A DNA stretch of 64,000 nt from Bombella mellum (GCF_014048465.1 NZ_PDLY01000004.1:235344-299343); one strand, 5' to 3'. Counted from the first letter of the stretch, positions 37,179-46,139 are shown. The notes: generated from the sequence alone by a model not told the origin. Program-made: numbers and translations.

Positions 37179-37968
37179 GCTGTTCGGCCTTCTGTTCTGT
37201 CTGGGAGGGGATGGAGGCAGAGCGGTGCATGAAGGCTGTCACCTCTGGCAGAGTACAGCTGTCATGCAGGTCACGGGGGGAGCCATGGGCGATGGGCTGG
37301 TGTGTCACGGCATCCAGAAAGATGCCGTCATCGGCGATGGTGAACAGGCTGGGCAGTTCATGGCTGACGATGACGATGGTTGCTCCCAGCCCGTCCCGGA
37401 GGGTGAGGATCAGGTCATCCAGCCGGGCGGAGGTGATGGGGTCCAGTCCGGCGGAGGGTTCGTCAAAGAAGAGAATGTCCGGCTCCAGGGCGATGGCCCG
37501 GGCAAGGCCGGCCCGCTTGCGCATGCCGCCTGATATCTCGAAGGGGAAGAGATCAATGGCATGTTCCATGCCCACGAGGCCAAGCTTCAGGCGGACAAGC
37601 TGCTCGATGGCATCGGGTTTCAGGTCCGTGAACATTTCCAGAGGCAGGGCCACGTTCTCGCCGACGGTCATGGAACTCCACAGCGCACCACTCTGGAACA
37701 GGACGCCATAGCGACGGTTGATGGCGGTACGGCGGGCTTCATCCTGCCCCCAGTAGTCATCCCCTCCGATCATGATGCGGCCAGCCGTGGGGCGCAGCAG
37801 GCCGATCATGCTCCTGAGCAGGGTGCTCTTCCCACAGCCGGACCCGCCCATGACGGCGAAAATGGATCCCCGTTTCAGGTCGAACGAGACATTCTTCTGG
37901 ATGATCTTGGGGCCGAAAGAGAGCTGCAGGTCACGGACGGCAATGAGGGTGTCTCTATCAGGCATCAT
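37171..37968 (-). CDS. ABC transporter ATP-binding protein (MlaF-type)
   Basis: 265-residue cytoplasmic ATPase. Walker A is GGSGCGKSTLLRSMIGLL (about 35-52), the signature is FEISGGMRKRAGLARAIAL near 137-155, and Walker B is ILFFDEPSAGLDP. The ISGGMRKR variant is characteristic of the MlaF/Ttg2A group that powers MCE systems. It is coupled to the permease gene through a TGATG overlap and to the MCE gene downstream. Confidence 0.92.
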   Translation of the reverse strand: MMPDRDTLIAVRDLQLSFGPKIIQKNVSFDLKRGSIFAVMGGSGCGKSTLLRSMIGLLRPTAGRIMIGGDDYWGQDEARRTAINRRYGVLFQSGALWSSMTVGENVALPLEMFTDLKPDAIEQLVRLKLGLVGMEHAIDLFPFEISGGMRKRAGLARAIALEPDILFFDEPSAGLDPITSARLDDLILTLRDGLGATIVIVSHELPSLFTIADDGIFLDAVTHQPIAHGSPRDLHDSCTLPEVTAFMHRSASIPSQTEQKAEQHV

Positions 37969-39125
37969 CAGATTCCAACGGCGTTGGCGAGTACGGCAAA
38001 GATGGCGTCCAGTGCGATGACACCGACAATGCCGATCACGACGGCCCGCGTGGCGGCGATGCCGACATCGGCGGCACTGCGGCCGGCTTTCAGTCCGACC
38101 CGGCAGGCTGCCAGCGCAATGAAGCCGGCGAAGAAGAAGGCCTTCACGAAACCGAAGATGAACTGGTTCAGGTCGACGCCATCAAAGGTGGTCAGCCAGT
38201 ACCCGATGGGGGACAGGTCCATCATGGTCATGGAAACGACGAAACCGCCAAAGATGGCAACCATGGTGCCATACAGGTAGAGCAGCGGCATCATGATGAC
38301 CAGGGACAGGATGGACGGCAGCAGGATGTATCCGGCGAGGGAAATGCCGGTCACCTGGAGGGCGTCGATCTCTTCATTGCCCTGCATGGTGGAGATGCGG
38401 GCCGCATAGGCTCCCCCTGTCCGCCCGGCCATGATGATGGCGGTCATGATGGCGGAAATCTCACGGGCGGAGGCGATGCCAACCAGATTGGTCACATAGA
38501 TTTCGGCGGCGAATTTCCGCAGCTCGAGCAGTCCCACGAAGGCGAGAATGGCCCCGATCAGGAAATTGACGATGCTGACGATGAGCAGGGCTGATGGACC
38601 GGCGTTCCAGATGTCGACCAGCAGATCCTTGAGCCGCATGGAGCTTCTGCCACGGAGGCACTGGATGACTCCATGCCCTACCTCTGCGACCAGGGTGGTG
38701 CAGGTGCCGATCTCATGGAACACGTCCAGCGTGGCTCCGCCCAGGCGGGCCAAGGGGCCTTCACGACTGTCCTGATGGGGGGCGGGTGGCGTGGCCCTGT
38801 CTGGCAGCAGGGCCAGCAGACGCTGGGCCGAGGCCGGGAGGGCCTGACAGTCGAGCCGCAGGGACAGCCTGCCCGCCGCCTGCTTGACGTTCCAGATGAA
38901 AGTGATGAAGCTGGAATCCCAGTCTCCAAGGTCATCAGTCTTTATGAAAAGCGTCCGCCCCGTTCCGGTCCGGACCGAGGAGAAAGCATTGTCGGGCAGA
39001 CGCATGGCCTCGCCGGAAAGTGCCTTCCAGCGGCCTCCGAGTGTCAGGCAGAGACCCTCGGGCGTGTCCGTGATGGACCATGATGGAGAAGAGGTGGGCT
39101 GGAGAGCGGCATGTTCCTGTGTCAT
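37968..39125 (-). CDS. MlaE-type permease with N-terminal STAS-like domain
   Basis: 385 residues. The first ~120 form a soluble STAS/MlaB-like domain (GLCLTLGGRWKALSGEAMRL, then GRTLFIKTDDLGDWDSSFITF). The rest is the MlaE permease with several membrane helices, LVGIASAREISAIMTAIIMAGRTGGAYAARI and QGNEEIDALQVTGI being family hallmarks. Fusion of the regulatory STAS protein to the permease replaces the separate mlaB gene. It is first in the operon with the ATPase, MCE protein and lipoprotein, which together should move phospholipids between the membranes. Confidence 0.9.
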   Translation of the reverse strand: MTQEHAALQPTSSPSWSITDTPEGLCLTLGGRWKALSGEAMRLPDNAFSSVRTGTGRTLFIKTDDLGDWDSSFITFIWNVKQAAGRLSLRLDCQALPASAQRLLALLPDRATPPAPHQDSREGPLARLGGATLDVFHEIGTCTTLVAEVGHGVIQCLRGRSSMRLKDLLVDIWNAGPSALLIVSIVNFLIGAILAFVGLLELRKFAAEIYVTNLVGIASAREISAIMTAIIMAGRTGGAYAARISTMQGNEEIDALQVTGISLAGYILLPSILSLVIMMPLLYLYGTMVAIFGGFVVSMTMMDLSPIGYWLTTFDGVDLNQFIFGFVKAFFFAGFIALAACRVGLKAGRSAADVGIAATRAVVIGIVGVIALDAIFAVLANAVGI

Positions 39126-39290
39126 GGGCAGAAGGCCAGAGTACGGTAGGCCCCTGTCGTGGGCCGGAAGGGAACATGCAACATCATCGCGCCTACAGAC
39201 TGTCTATCATGTTATCCTAGGTTAATTCTTTTCTGAAAGCGAGCCGCTTCTCTTCAGGGCAGCCATAACGCTTGGGCATGAAAAATTAGG

Positions 39291-40964
39291 TCATGGCAGG
39301 CTTTCCGTACTGACGGCATAGAGCCGGAGATGCAGCCGATGGCCGTTGGAATAATTCAGGCCTTCGAACTGGTCATAGAGGATGCTCCCGGTGCCAAGCC
39401 GGGCCAGTTCCTGCTGGAAGATGGTGTCATCTTTCTGGTCCACGAGGGCCAGATCGCATCTGGCATGGTCGTGCAGGCTGTGGGCCGCCTGTCGGGGGGG
39501 AAGCAGGCGTGCCGTTCCGCCCGTGAGGAAGACAAGGCTGGGTTCCCTGTAGGAGGGGGAGATCAGGACGCTGTCATGGCAGGGGCGCATCTGCTCGAAA
39601 CTGTGGGCAATCCGGGGTGAAAGCTGGATGCTGGTCAGATGGGGAATGACGCAGAGGAAAATCCCCGCCTCCGTTAGGAGAGCTGCCCCGATGGAACAGG
39701 ACAGGCTGTCCCGCCATCTCCGCTTCCAGACGAGCCACCCTGCCAGCAGAAACAGTGGAAGACTCCCGCAGGCTGGCAGGAGGGCATCAGCAGAGACGTG
39801 TCCTTCCATCCGGTACAGCAGGATGGGACCGGCCAGACAGAAGGTCAGACCGGCCAGTCCCCAGAGGAAGGCATAGAGGCTGATGGCCAGTCGGCTCCAG
39901 AGAGATTTCAGCGGGGAGATGGTCCAGCAGGTCAGGCTGGCTGCCGTCAGGATGGCGATGGCCGGGTAGGTTGGTAGGACATAGTGGGGCAGCTTGGTGG
40001 CGAGACATTCAAAGACAAACCAGTGTGGAACGATCCAGCAGAGCAGGAAGAGGATTTGTGGCTCCATACGCTTCTGCCAGAGTGTCGGCAGGGATCGTAC
40101 GGCTGAAAGGGCACCCGGCCAGAAGGCGGGCAGGAAGAGCATCAGGTAATAGCCGGGGGGAAAACCGTGTGTTTCCTGTGCGTGGGTAATCTTGCCCAGC
40201 AGATTATGCCCGACGGCATGACGGAAGAAGTCGCCATGACTGACCAGTGCAATGCCCAGGCACCAGGGCAGCGTGATGGCCAGGCTGAGCAGCCACCCCC
40301 AGCCGGACCGCAGCTGCCGCAGAAGGGCGATGCTCCGCTGGCAGCAGCAGAGGGCAGCAAGCGTACCCAGGGCAGGTATGAGGATGATGGGGCCTTTCAG
40401 CATCAGCCCGGCCCCGAGGGCACACCAGTAGGCGAGGCTTGACCGGCAGGGTGTCGGTCTGCCTGCCCGCATGTCTTCAAAATGCAGAAGCAGCAGGGCC
40501 TGAAGGCAGAGAACGTCCAGCAGCAGGACGCTGTCAATGGTTGCCATCCGGCTCTCTGCGGCAAAGAGCGGGGCGACCAGCAGCAGGCAGGCTGAAAGCA
40601 GCCCCGTTTTCCTGCTGAAGAGGCGGGTACCGATCCAGGCGGTAAGAAGGATGCTGAGGGTTGAGGCGATCAGGCTCGGAATACGGTAGGGCCAGCTTGC
40701 ATGGCGGAGGCCGGGATTGCCGGTGATGGCCTCCGTGGCCTTCACTGCTCCGGCTTCCAGCCAGTAGATGCCCGCTGGCTGGAGATAGCGGGGCTGGTCC
40801 TGAAAGCGGATGTCGATGAAATTGCCCGAGGACAGCATCTGGGCCGTGGCCTGCATGTAGCGGGGTTCGTCACGGTCAAGAGGTGGCAGGCTGATGCGTC
40901 CCGGCAGGGCCAGCAGGAAGGCCAGAATGGCGAGCAGGGCATAATGGCGGAGAGAAAGGGTCAC
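39291..40964 (-). CDS. ArnT/PMT-like glycosyltransferase (GT39/GT83 type)
   Basis: 557-residue polytopic membrane protein. After a first helix it shows PPLDRDEPRYMQATAQML (about 26-44), the acidic loop conserved in ArnT and protein mannosyltransferases. Many hydrophobic helices follow, as well as RMATIDSVLLLDVLCLQALLL. Such enzymes transfer sugars from undecaprenyl-phosphate carriers to lipid A or other periplasmic acceptors. It lies 73 bp downstream of a DPM1-like glycosyltransferase that could make the lipid-linked donor, and the pair follows the F0 genes in the same direction. Confidence 0.85.
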   Translation of the reverse strand: MTLSLRHYALLAILAFLLALPGRISLPPLDRDEPRYMQATAQMLSSGNFIDIRFQDQPRYLQPAGIYWLEAGAVKATEAITGNPGLRHASWPYRIPSLIASTLSILLTAWIGTRLFSRKTGLLSACLLLVAPLFAAESRMATIDSVLLLDVLCLQALLLLHFEDMRAGRPTPCRSSLAYWCALGAGLMLKGPIILIPALGTLAALCCCQRSIALLRQLRSGWGWLLSLAITLPWCLGIALVSHGDFFRHAVGHNLLGKITHAQETHGFPPGYYLMLFLPAFWPGALSAVRSLPTLWQKRMEPQILFLLCWIVPHWFVFECLATKLPHYVLPTYPAIAILTAASLTCWTISPLKSLWSRLAISLYAFLWGLAGLTFCLAGPILLYRMEGHVSADALLPACGSLPLFLLAGWLVWKRRWRDSLSCSIGAALLTEAGIFLCVIPHLTSIQLSPRIAHSFEQMRPCHDSVLISPSYREPSLVFLTGGTARLLPPRQAAHSLHDHARCDLALVDQKDDTIFQQELARLGTGSILYDQFEGLNYSNGHRLHLRLYAVSTESLP

Positions 40965-41037
40965 GAATACTCTGCTTCAGGCTGGAGGAGCGGATGTGAC
41001 AGCGAGGCCCTGTTTCGGGCGGAAACGCCGGGCCGTC

Positions 41038-41787
41038 TCAGAGTTCGGTCAGTGAGGGAGGCTGACGGGTTCTCTTCTGTAACCAGAGGACGCCCAGCAT
41101 GTCCCGGATACCGACGAGGGCCCGATGCAGGTTGGTGTATTTGGACTGCCCATGAAGCCGGGGGCGGTGTTGGGTCTCGATGCAGACCAGAGGGGCACCA
41201 TAATGTTTCATCAGGGCAGGAATGAAACGGTGCAGCCCTTCGAACTGCGGGAGGGAAAGGAACAGGTCCCGCTGGAAGAGTTTGAGGGGGCCGCCCGTAT
41301 CCGGGCAGGCATCCTTCAGAAGTTTCTGGCGCAGCCCGTTGGCAAAACGTGTGGCAAACCTGCGGGACAGCCTGTCCCTGCGCTTGCGCCGGATGCCCAC
41401 GACCAGCGGCTGGACGGGACAGCCTGCATATGGCTGGACGGCGTCTAACATCGTCCTGATGAAGGCCGGATCATCCTGACCATCCCCATCCATCGTGGCG
41501 ATCCATGGGGCACGGGCTGCCCGGATGGCCGTACGCAGGGCCGTGGACTTGCCCAGGCATTCCGGGTGGACGAGGATACGCAGCTCGGGAAGAATGGAGC
41601 TGCGGGCTTCCTGCAATTTCTGGAGAGTGCCGTCCGTACTGCCATCATCCACAAAGATGACTTCGGTCGGGGGGAGGGTCGCCAGAGCCGCCCGGATTTC
41701 CGTGCAGACAGGCAGGATGTTGTCGCCCTCATTGAGGACGGACACGACAACAGCCAGTAAGGGATGCTGCTGCTTACTGGCTGTCAT
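41038..41787 (-). CDS. Family 2 glycosyltransferase (dolichyl-phosphate mannose synthase-like)
   Basis: 249-residue GT-A enzyme. It opens LAVVVSVLNEGDNILPVC (about 10-27), with VIFVDDGSTDGT at 42-53 and the DxD-type TMDGDGQDDPAF near 97-108. QHRPRLHGQSKY lies in the acceptor loop near 205-217. No C-terminal membrane helices are present. The likely job is charging undecaprenyl-phosphate with a sugar for the membrane transferase next to it. The start lies only 6 bp after the atpF stop, so it is probably transcribed with the F0 operon. Confidence 0.88.
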   Translation of the reverse strand: MTASKQQHPLLAVVVSVLNEGDNILPVCTEIRAALATLPPTEVIFVDDGSTDGTLQKLQEARSSILPELRILVHPECLGKSTALRTAIRAARAPWIATMDGDGQDDPAFIRTMLDAVQPYAGCPVQPLVVGIRRKRRDRLSRRFATRFANGLRQKLLKDACPDTGGPLKLFQRDLFLSLPQFEGLHRFIPALMKHYGAPLVCIETQHRPRLHGQSKYTNLHRALVGIRDMLGVLWLQKRTRQPPSLTEL

Positions 41788-41793
41788 GGCGTA

Positions 41794-42294
41794 TCAAGCG
41801 GCTTTGTCACCAAAAGCCTGCGGAAGGGCCTTCAGCCCGTCATTGATGAGCCGGTTGGCAAGTTCCGGGTCTTCTTCCAGTTTTTTGCCCAGCACGTCCT
41901 TCGTGGCTGCCAAGGCCAGTGCGGCTGCCTGACGGCGGATGTCACGAAGGGCGATCTTTTCGGCGGCCTCGATGCGCTCACGGGCCATCTTCTCATGGCG
42001 GGCGATGATGTCGGCTGCATCACGCTCGGCCTGGGCACGCATCTGCTCGGCTGCCTCGTTGGACCTGGCGATGAGCTGCTGGGCCTCTTCCTGCGCACGC
42101 TTGTGGTCACGCTTGGAGTCCTCAAGCATCTGCTCGGCCTCACGACGGAGCCGTGTGGCCTCATCCAGATTCTTGCGGACCTCATTGGCCCGTTCGTCCA
42201 GCTTGGAGGCGATCACGCCCCATATCTTGCGGCCGAAGATGACGAAGAACAGGACGAAGGCGATTGCCGTCCAGACGCGGGGTTCATGAAACAT
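41794..42294 (-). CDS. atpF: F0F1 ATP synthase subunit b
   Basis: Peripheral-stalk subunit. The 166-residue product has one N-terminal membrane helix (WTAIAFVLFFVIFGRKIWG), then a long charged helix (LDERANEVRKNLDEATRLRREAEQML) that dimerises with b'. The ATG at 42294 is preceded by AGGAG six bases upstream, and the gene overlaps the b' gene by 11 bp. Alternative starts up to 42336 would lie deeper inside the b' gene. It is followed directly by glycosyltransferase genes rather than by atpH. Confidence 0.93.
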   Translation of the reverse strand: MFHEPRVWTAIAFVLFFVIFGRKIWGVIASKLDERANEVRKNLDEATRLRREAEQMLEDSKRDHKRAQEEAQQLIARSNEAAEQMRAQAERDAADIIARHEKMARERIEAAEKIALRDIRRQAAALALAATKDVLGKKLEEDPELANRLINDGLKALPQAFGDKAA

Positions 42295-42868
42295 GCTCGG
42301 CTCCTGCGGCATGGGCCTGTTCGACAGCAGCGGCAATGACCTTCTCGTCGGCCGTGCCGATGAGACGTTCTGCCAGTGTCATGGCGGTGCTGGAGGCGAT
42401 CTCGTTGATGTTGCTCAGCGCATTGTTGCGGGAGAGGGCGATCTGGGATTCGGCACTCTTGATTTCAGCTTCCAGACGGGCTGCCGTTTCTTCTGCCTGA
42501 ACCCGGATGGCTTCCCTGGTCGTCTCACGGATGCTCTGGATGGTCGCCTTGGCGTCCTCGGAAGCTTTCTCCCGTGCCTCGCAGAGTTCCTTCTGTGCCT
42601 GGTCGGCATCCTTGCGGGCACGGCGGGCAAGGTCCAGATCGCTCTGGATGCGTGTCTCACGTGCCTTGATGACATCCGCCACCCGTGGCAGGGCGGAGCG
42701 GCTCAGAAGCAGGTAGAAGATGATGAAGATGAGGGCACCCCAGACCACCTGACCCTGTAGCAGCGGGTCCTTGAAGTGGAGCTGGGGCATGCCTTCCGCC
42801 ACGGCCCGGCCCGGCAAGGCCGCAAGAGGGGCGGCGGCAGACAGGAGGAAACGGGGCGTAAGGCGCAT
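42284..42868 (-). CDS. atpF': F0F1 ATP synthase subunit b'
   Basis: Second, diverged stalk subunit typical of alphaproteobacteria and cyanobacteria. The first ~25 residues (MRLTPRFLLSAAAPLAALPGRAVA) look like a cleavable signal peptide. The membrane helix QVVWGALIFIIFYLLLS follows at about 40-56. The remainder is a charged coiled coil (ARRARKDADQAQKELCEAREK). It sits 10 bp after atpE and overlaps atpF. Confidence 0.92.
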   Translation of the reverse strand: MRLTPRFLLSAAAPLAALPGRAVAEGMPQLHFKDPLLQGQVVWGALIFIIFYLLLSRSALPRVADVIKARETRIQSDLDLARRARKDADQAQKELCEAREKASEDAKATIQSIRETTREAIRVQAEETAARLEAEIKSAESQIALSRNNALSNINEIASSTAMTLAERLIGTADEKVIAAAVEQAHAAGAEHVS

Positions 42869-42878
42869 GGTCCTGCCC

Positions 42879-43106
42879 TCAGACGAAGAGAATAAGGAAG
42901 GCGATCAGCAGGGCGAAAAGGGCAATGGCCTCCGTCAGGGCGAAGCCGAGCATGCCCAGACCGAACACATGCGGGCGGGAAGCGGGATTGCGGGCGATGG
43001 AGTTCACCAGGGCAGCAAAGATGTTACCGATACCAGCACCGACACCGGCGAGAGCAATCACGGCAAGACCGGCACCAATCTCACGAGCGGGATGAAGAAG
43101 ATCCAT
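42879..43106 (-). CDS. atpE: F0F1 ATP synthase subunit c
   Basis: 75-residue proteolipid that forms the rotor ring. Two membrane helices flank the polar loop ARNPASRP (about 38-45). The proton-binding acidic residue is Glu59 in [11 protein letters not shown], in the second helix. The first helix carries the glycine-rich [13 protein letters not shown]. Position between atpB and atpF' is the usual F0 order. Confidence 0.97.
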   Translation of the reverse strand: MDLLHPAREIGAGLAVIALAGVGAGIGNIFAALVNSIARNPASRPHVFGLGMLGFALTEAIALFALLIAFLILFV

Positions 43107-43161
43107 GGTTCAGGTTCCTTTAAGAAAAGGGCAGGGAGAGAAACGTGGAGACGGCGGCCAC

Positions 43162-43914
43162 TCAGTGGTCGACAGCCTCACGCAGGTAAATGCAGGTAAG
43201 GATGGCGAAGACATAGGCCTGCAGCAGCCCTACCAGCAGCTCAAGTGCCGTCAGTGCGATGTTGAGCACAAGAGGAGTGACAGCCAGCACATCGCCGACA
43301 ACTCCGAGACCGGCAAGCATGATCGTGAAACTTGCAAAAACTTCCAGCAGCACGTGCCCGGCCACCATGTTGGCGAACAGACGGATGGACAGGCTGATGG
43401 GACGGGAGATGTAGGAGAGGATCTCGATGGGAATCAGGATGGGGGAAAGGGCCACGGGGGCACCTTCCGGCATGAAGTGCTTGAAGAACCCCAGCCCCTG
43501 AAAACGCAGGGAGGTCAGGATGCAGATGATGAACACCGTGATGGCCATGGCAAAGGTCACGGCGATGTGGCTGGTGAATGTATAGGAGAAAGGCAGGAGA
43601 CCAATGTAGTTGCCTGCCAGGATGAAGAAGAACAGGGCAAAGATGAAGGGGAAGAAAGCCGTGCCTTTCTCCTCGCCGATCGTGTCCACGGCGAGACCGC
43701 GGACGAAATCGTAGCTCACTTCTGCCGCCGCCTGCAGGCGGCCGGGAACGACGGCCTTCGGTTTCATGCCGAAATAGAGGAAGGCCAGCACGACGGCTGA
43801 ACTGATCGCCATGAACAGCGGGGCCTGGGATAATCTCAGGGCCTCGCCGAAGGAACCAAAAATCGGATGCAGCTCGAACTGTCCGAGCGCGTCAATCGTC
43901 GATCCGCTGGCCAC
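43162..43914 (-). CDS. atpB: F0F1 ATP synthase subunit a
   Basis: Proton-channel stator subunit with several membrane helices. The essential Arg lies in ISLSIRLFANMVAGHVLLEV near residue 190, and the N-terminal block STIDALGQFELHPIFG matches acetic acid bacterial AtpB. The frame also opens at an ATG at 43956, which would overlap atpI by 65 bp. The GTG at 43914, with GGGAG upstream and a typical length of 250 residues, is preferred. It overlaps atpI by about 23 bp. Confidence 0.93.
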   Translation of the reverse strand: MASGSTIDALGQFELHPIFGSFGEALRLSQAPLFMAISSAVVLAFLYFGMKPKAVVPGRLQAAAEVSYDFVRGLAVDTIGEEKGTAFFPFIFALFFFILAGNYIGLLPFSYTFTSHIAVTFAMAITVFIICILTSLRFQGLGFFKHFMPEGAPVALSPILIPIEILSYISRPISLSIRLFANMVAGHVLLEVFASFTIMLAGLGVVGDVLAVTPLVLNIALTALELLVGLLQAYVFAILTCIYLREAVDH

Positions 43915-44251
43915 GCTGGCTTCTCCCGTCTTTCTGTGCCCCGTTCTCAGGGACATCCATCACATTCACAACACGCCAGACATTCCGCAGGCCGGCTCCC
44001 ATGCCGAGCATGGCGAACACGATTATAAACAGAGGCCTGTGTCCTGTCCATCGGTCAAGCTCATAGCCAATGCCCAGTCCCACGGCAATACCGGCGATCA
44101 TGTCGCTGGCGATACGGAAGGCCATGCCAAGGGAGGACTGGTCGGACAGTCTCTTCTTTCCGGGAGAGGGCGTCCGTGGGGCGACCTTCTGCTCCAGCCG
44201 GGCGAGACGCTGGTCAAACTGGCTACGCCGGGTCGTGTCGTCATCGGTCAC
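43892..44251 (-). CDS. atpI: ATP synthase protein I (AtpI)
   Basis: Small membrane protein that helps assemble the c-ring. A charged N-terminus (TDDDTTRRSQFDQRLARLEQ) precedes two helices: MIAGIAVGLGIGYELDRW, whose glycine pattern is typical, and PLFIIVFAMLGMGAGLRNVW. The start is uncertain: GTG at 44251 (used here) or GTG at 44293, which has AAGGAG almost touching it. It is first gene of the F0 operon. Confidence 0.85.
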   Translation of the reverse strand: MTDDDTTRRSQFDQRLARLEQKVAPRTPSPGKKRLSDQSSLGMAFRIASDMIAGIAVGLGIGYELDRWTGHRPLFIIVFAMLGMGAGLRNVWRVVNVMDVPENGAQKDGRSQRGQRIDD

Positions 44252-44380
44252 GCTGAAATACCCCACAGGCCCCGTTTTCAGGCCACGGGGCACGCTCCTT
44301 GCTGGATGGACCTAGCTAGACAGGCCGTCCGGGTACTGTCAATGATTTCTGCACACTTCTCCGGATGCCGTGAACGGAGG

Positions 44381-45880
44381 CTAGCCGACGAGGCGCAGCC
44401 TGCGGTTTTTCGGACGGGAGGAAGGCCCGTCACGCTCCGGGCCGAAAGGCAGCATAGGGGCTTCCTGCTGCTTCTCTCCAGCCTCGGCGGGAGCATCGGG
44501 CAGACGCTGGCCCAGATAGGCATCCGAAAGGGCACGGAAGGCGTAGTCCAGCATGGAGGTCGCATAGCTGGCCACGTCGTCACCTTCCACCGTACCGCAG
44601 GCTCCGAAACGGGAATAGGCGAACTGCTCGACGAACACGTCCAGAGGAACGCCAAACTGGAGGCCGATGCTGACCGCCTGGCTGAAGCAGTCCATCAGGC
44701 CACGGGCCATCGGGCTTTCCCGGGGAGGAGCCAGCGAGAGGGAGGCCAGCGTGCCGTCCTCGAACTCGCCGGTCCGCATGAAGAGGCGGTGCCCGCCGAT
44801 GGAAGCCCGCTGGCTGAAGCCTTCCTGACGCATGGGAAGAGGGCGGCGCACGCCTCGTCCCAGCTTTTCTTTCAGGTCGTCCGTCTCGGGTTCCGGCAGG
44901 GCCGGGAGATGATCGCAGAAGGGGGCGACGGCCTCGTGCATCAGGGCATGTGCCCGGGCACCGGCAGGCTGGAGCGGCGGTTGGCCGTCCAGAGCCAGGG
45001 CGAGTGCGGCTTCTGGCGACAGCCCCTTGTGAGCCAGCCGGTTCAGCGTGGAGGCACGCAGTCCCCCATGCCCGTTGACCAGCGAGAAGATCGGCCCCAG
45101 ACCGCAGGCTTCCACGTCCAGAATGGCATCGACGGCTCCCGGAGAGGAAAAGCCCGTCTCGATCATGGCAAGGCCGGTCAGGGACCGGGTGGCGGCACTG
45201 ATGGCAACGGCCGCCTGTTCGATGTCAGGTGCCTGCGGGCAGCTGAAGGCGGGTTCCGGGCTGGCCGTGCCCGCCCGTGCCACGAGCCGCACGAGCCGGG
45301 CGATGGCGGCGGCGGTCTGCCGCCCTTCGTCACTGTCATAATCCATGCCCAGGGCGGCAAGGCAGGCATCCAGGTCCGTCAGCAGGATGAGGCCGGCAGG
45401 GCCGTCACTGGTGCAGAAAGGGGCAGGCTCGTCAAAGAGGGGCAGGTCACCGCTGCGGTAGGGGCGGCGGGCAGCCTCCAGCCTGCGCAGGCTGTCACAG
45501 GCCAGTTTCAGGCACGCCGCAAAATGTTCCGTGGCGAAAAGTCCGTCCTGTACGAAACCGGAGAGGCGGACGACGAAGCCCGGCTGGCCGTCAGGCTCGT
45601 TGCGCCAGAGGGCGGCATTGGGGGCCATCTGCTGCATGAGCAGAAGGCAGGACAGGCTGCGCCCGACCGGGGGAGCATCCTGCGGGGCATGGGGCAGCGG
45701 CGGGGTTGAATCCACCGCCTCCACCCAGCGGGCGGCCTCGCTGGCAAGGCGGACGGGACCGCCTTCCGTCGGGGACAGCTGGGCGAGAGCCTGGGCGGCA
45801 TCATCACTCCAGACAGAGGGAATGGTGACCGGGCGCAGGGCTGCGCTGTCAGGGTCTGTGCTCGTCTGAAGCGTTCTCAT
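44381..45880 (-). CDS. Protein with a class II (NrdJ-like) ribonucleotide reductase C-terminal region
   Basis: 499-residue predicted cytoplasmic protein. The C-terminal part (about 355-470) closely recalls the region after the barrel in B12-dependent ribonucleotide reductases. It shows ASIGGHRLFMRTGEFEDGTLASL, then MARGLMDCFSQAVSIGLQFGVPLDVFVEQF, SRFGACGTVEGDD and SMLDYAFRALSDAYLG. The N-terminal ~340 residues are Ala/Leu-rich, with no recognisable finger loop or catalytic cysteines, and the zinc-binding cysteine tail (TSCPD) is missing too. Full NrdJ is more than twice as long. It may be an auxiliary or degenerate paralogue. ATG 45880 with GGAG upstream was preferred over 45913. Confidence 0.55.
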   Translation of the reverse strand: MRTLQTSTDPDSAALRPVTIPSVWSDDAAQALAQLSPTEGGPVRLASEAARWVEAVDSTPPLPHAPQDAPPVGRSLSCLLLMQQMAPNAALWRNEPDGQPGFVVRLSGFVQDGLFATEHFAACLKLACDSLRRLEAARRPYRSGDLPLFDEPAPFCTSDGPAGLILLTDLDACLAALGMDYDSDEGRQTAAAIARLVRLVARAGTASPEPAFSCPQAPDIEQAAVAISAATRSLTGLAMIETGFSSPGAVDAILDVEACGLGPIFSLVNGHGGLRASTLNRLAHKGLSPEAALALALDGQPPLQPAGARAHALMHEAVAPFCDHLPALPEPETDDLKEKLGRGVRRPLPMRQEGFSQRASIGGHRLFMRTGEFEDGTLASLSLAPPRESPMARGLMDCFSQAVSIGLQFGVPLDVFVEQFAYSRFGACGTVEGDDVASYATSMLDYAFRALSDAYLGQRLPDAPAEAGEKQQEAPMLPFGPERDGPSSRPKNRRLRLVG

Positions 45881-45941
45881 GTGAACGCCACTCCAGTGAA
45901 GATGCGCTTTCATGAGGTCGAGTCTAGTACTGAAGCCGTGG

Positions 45942-45955
45942 TCATGGAACCATGA
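45942..45955. promoter_or_regulatory. Perfect palindrome in the divergent nrdJ-like/mlaD promoter region
   Basis: TCATGG-AA-CCATGA is a perfect inverted repeat in the 259 bp between two divergent genes. The repeated decamer GGGGGATAAC follows at 45961 and 46001, exactly 40 bp apart. They may be operator sites; no known regulator consensus matches. Confidence 0.35.
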
Positions 45956-46139
45956 TCAGGGGGGGATAACGGGCATAAGCAGGCAGGAAAATGGGGATAT
46001 GGGGGATAACTGCACGCCATGTGGACGGCAAGAAAAAGTGGCGGTTGTCATGCAGGAGGTTGGACGTGAGGTGCGGAGTCCGCTAGAGCGGTAGGGACGT
46101 GACTGCATGATGGGTCAACAGCGTAAGAAGGATGCGTTC

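Noticed and set aside
43811..45709. A 632-codon plus-strand frame opposite atpB, atpI and the NrdJ-like gene
   Set aside because: It crosses several minus-strand genes of known family; low-complexity Gly/Arg/His-rich sequence is typical of an antisense frame.
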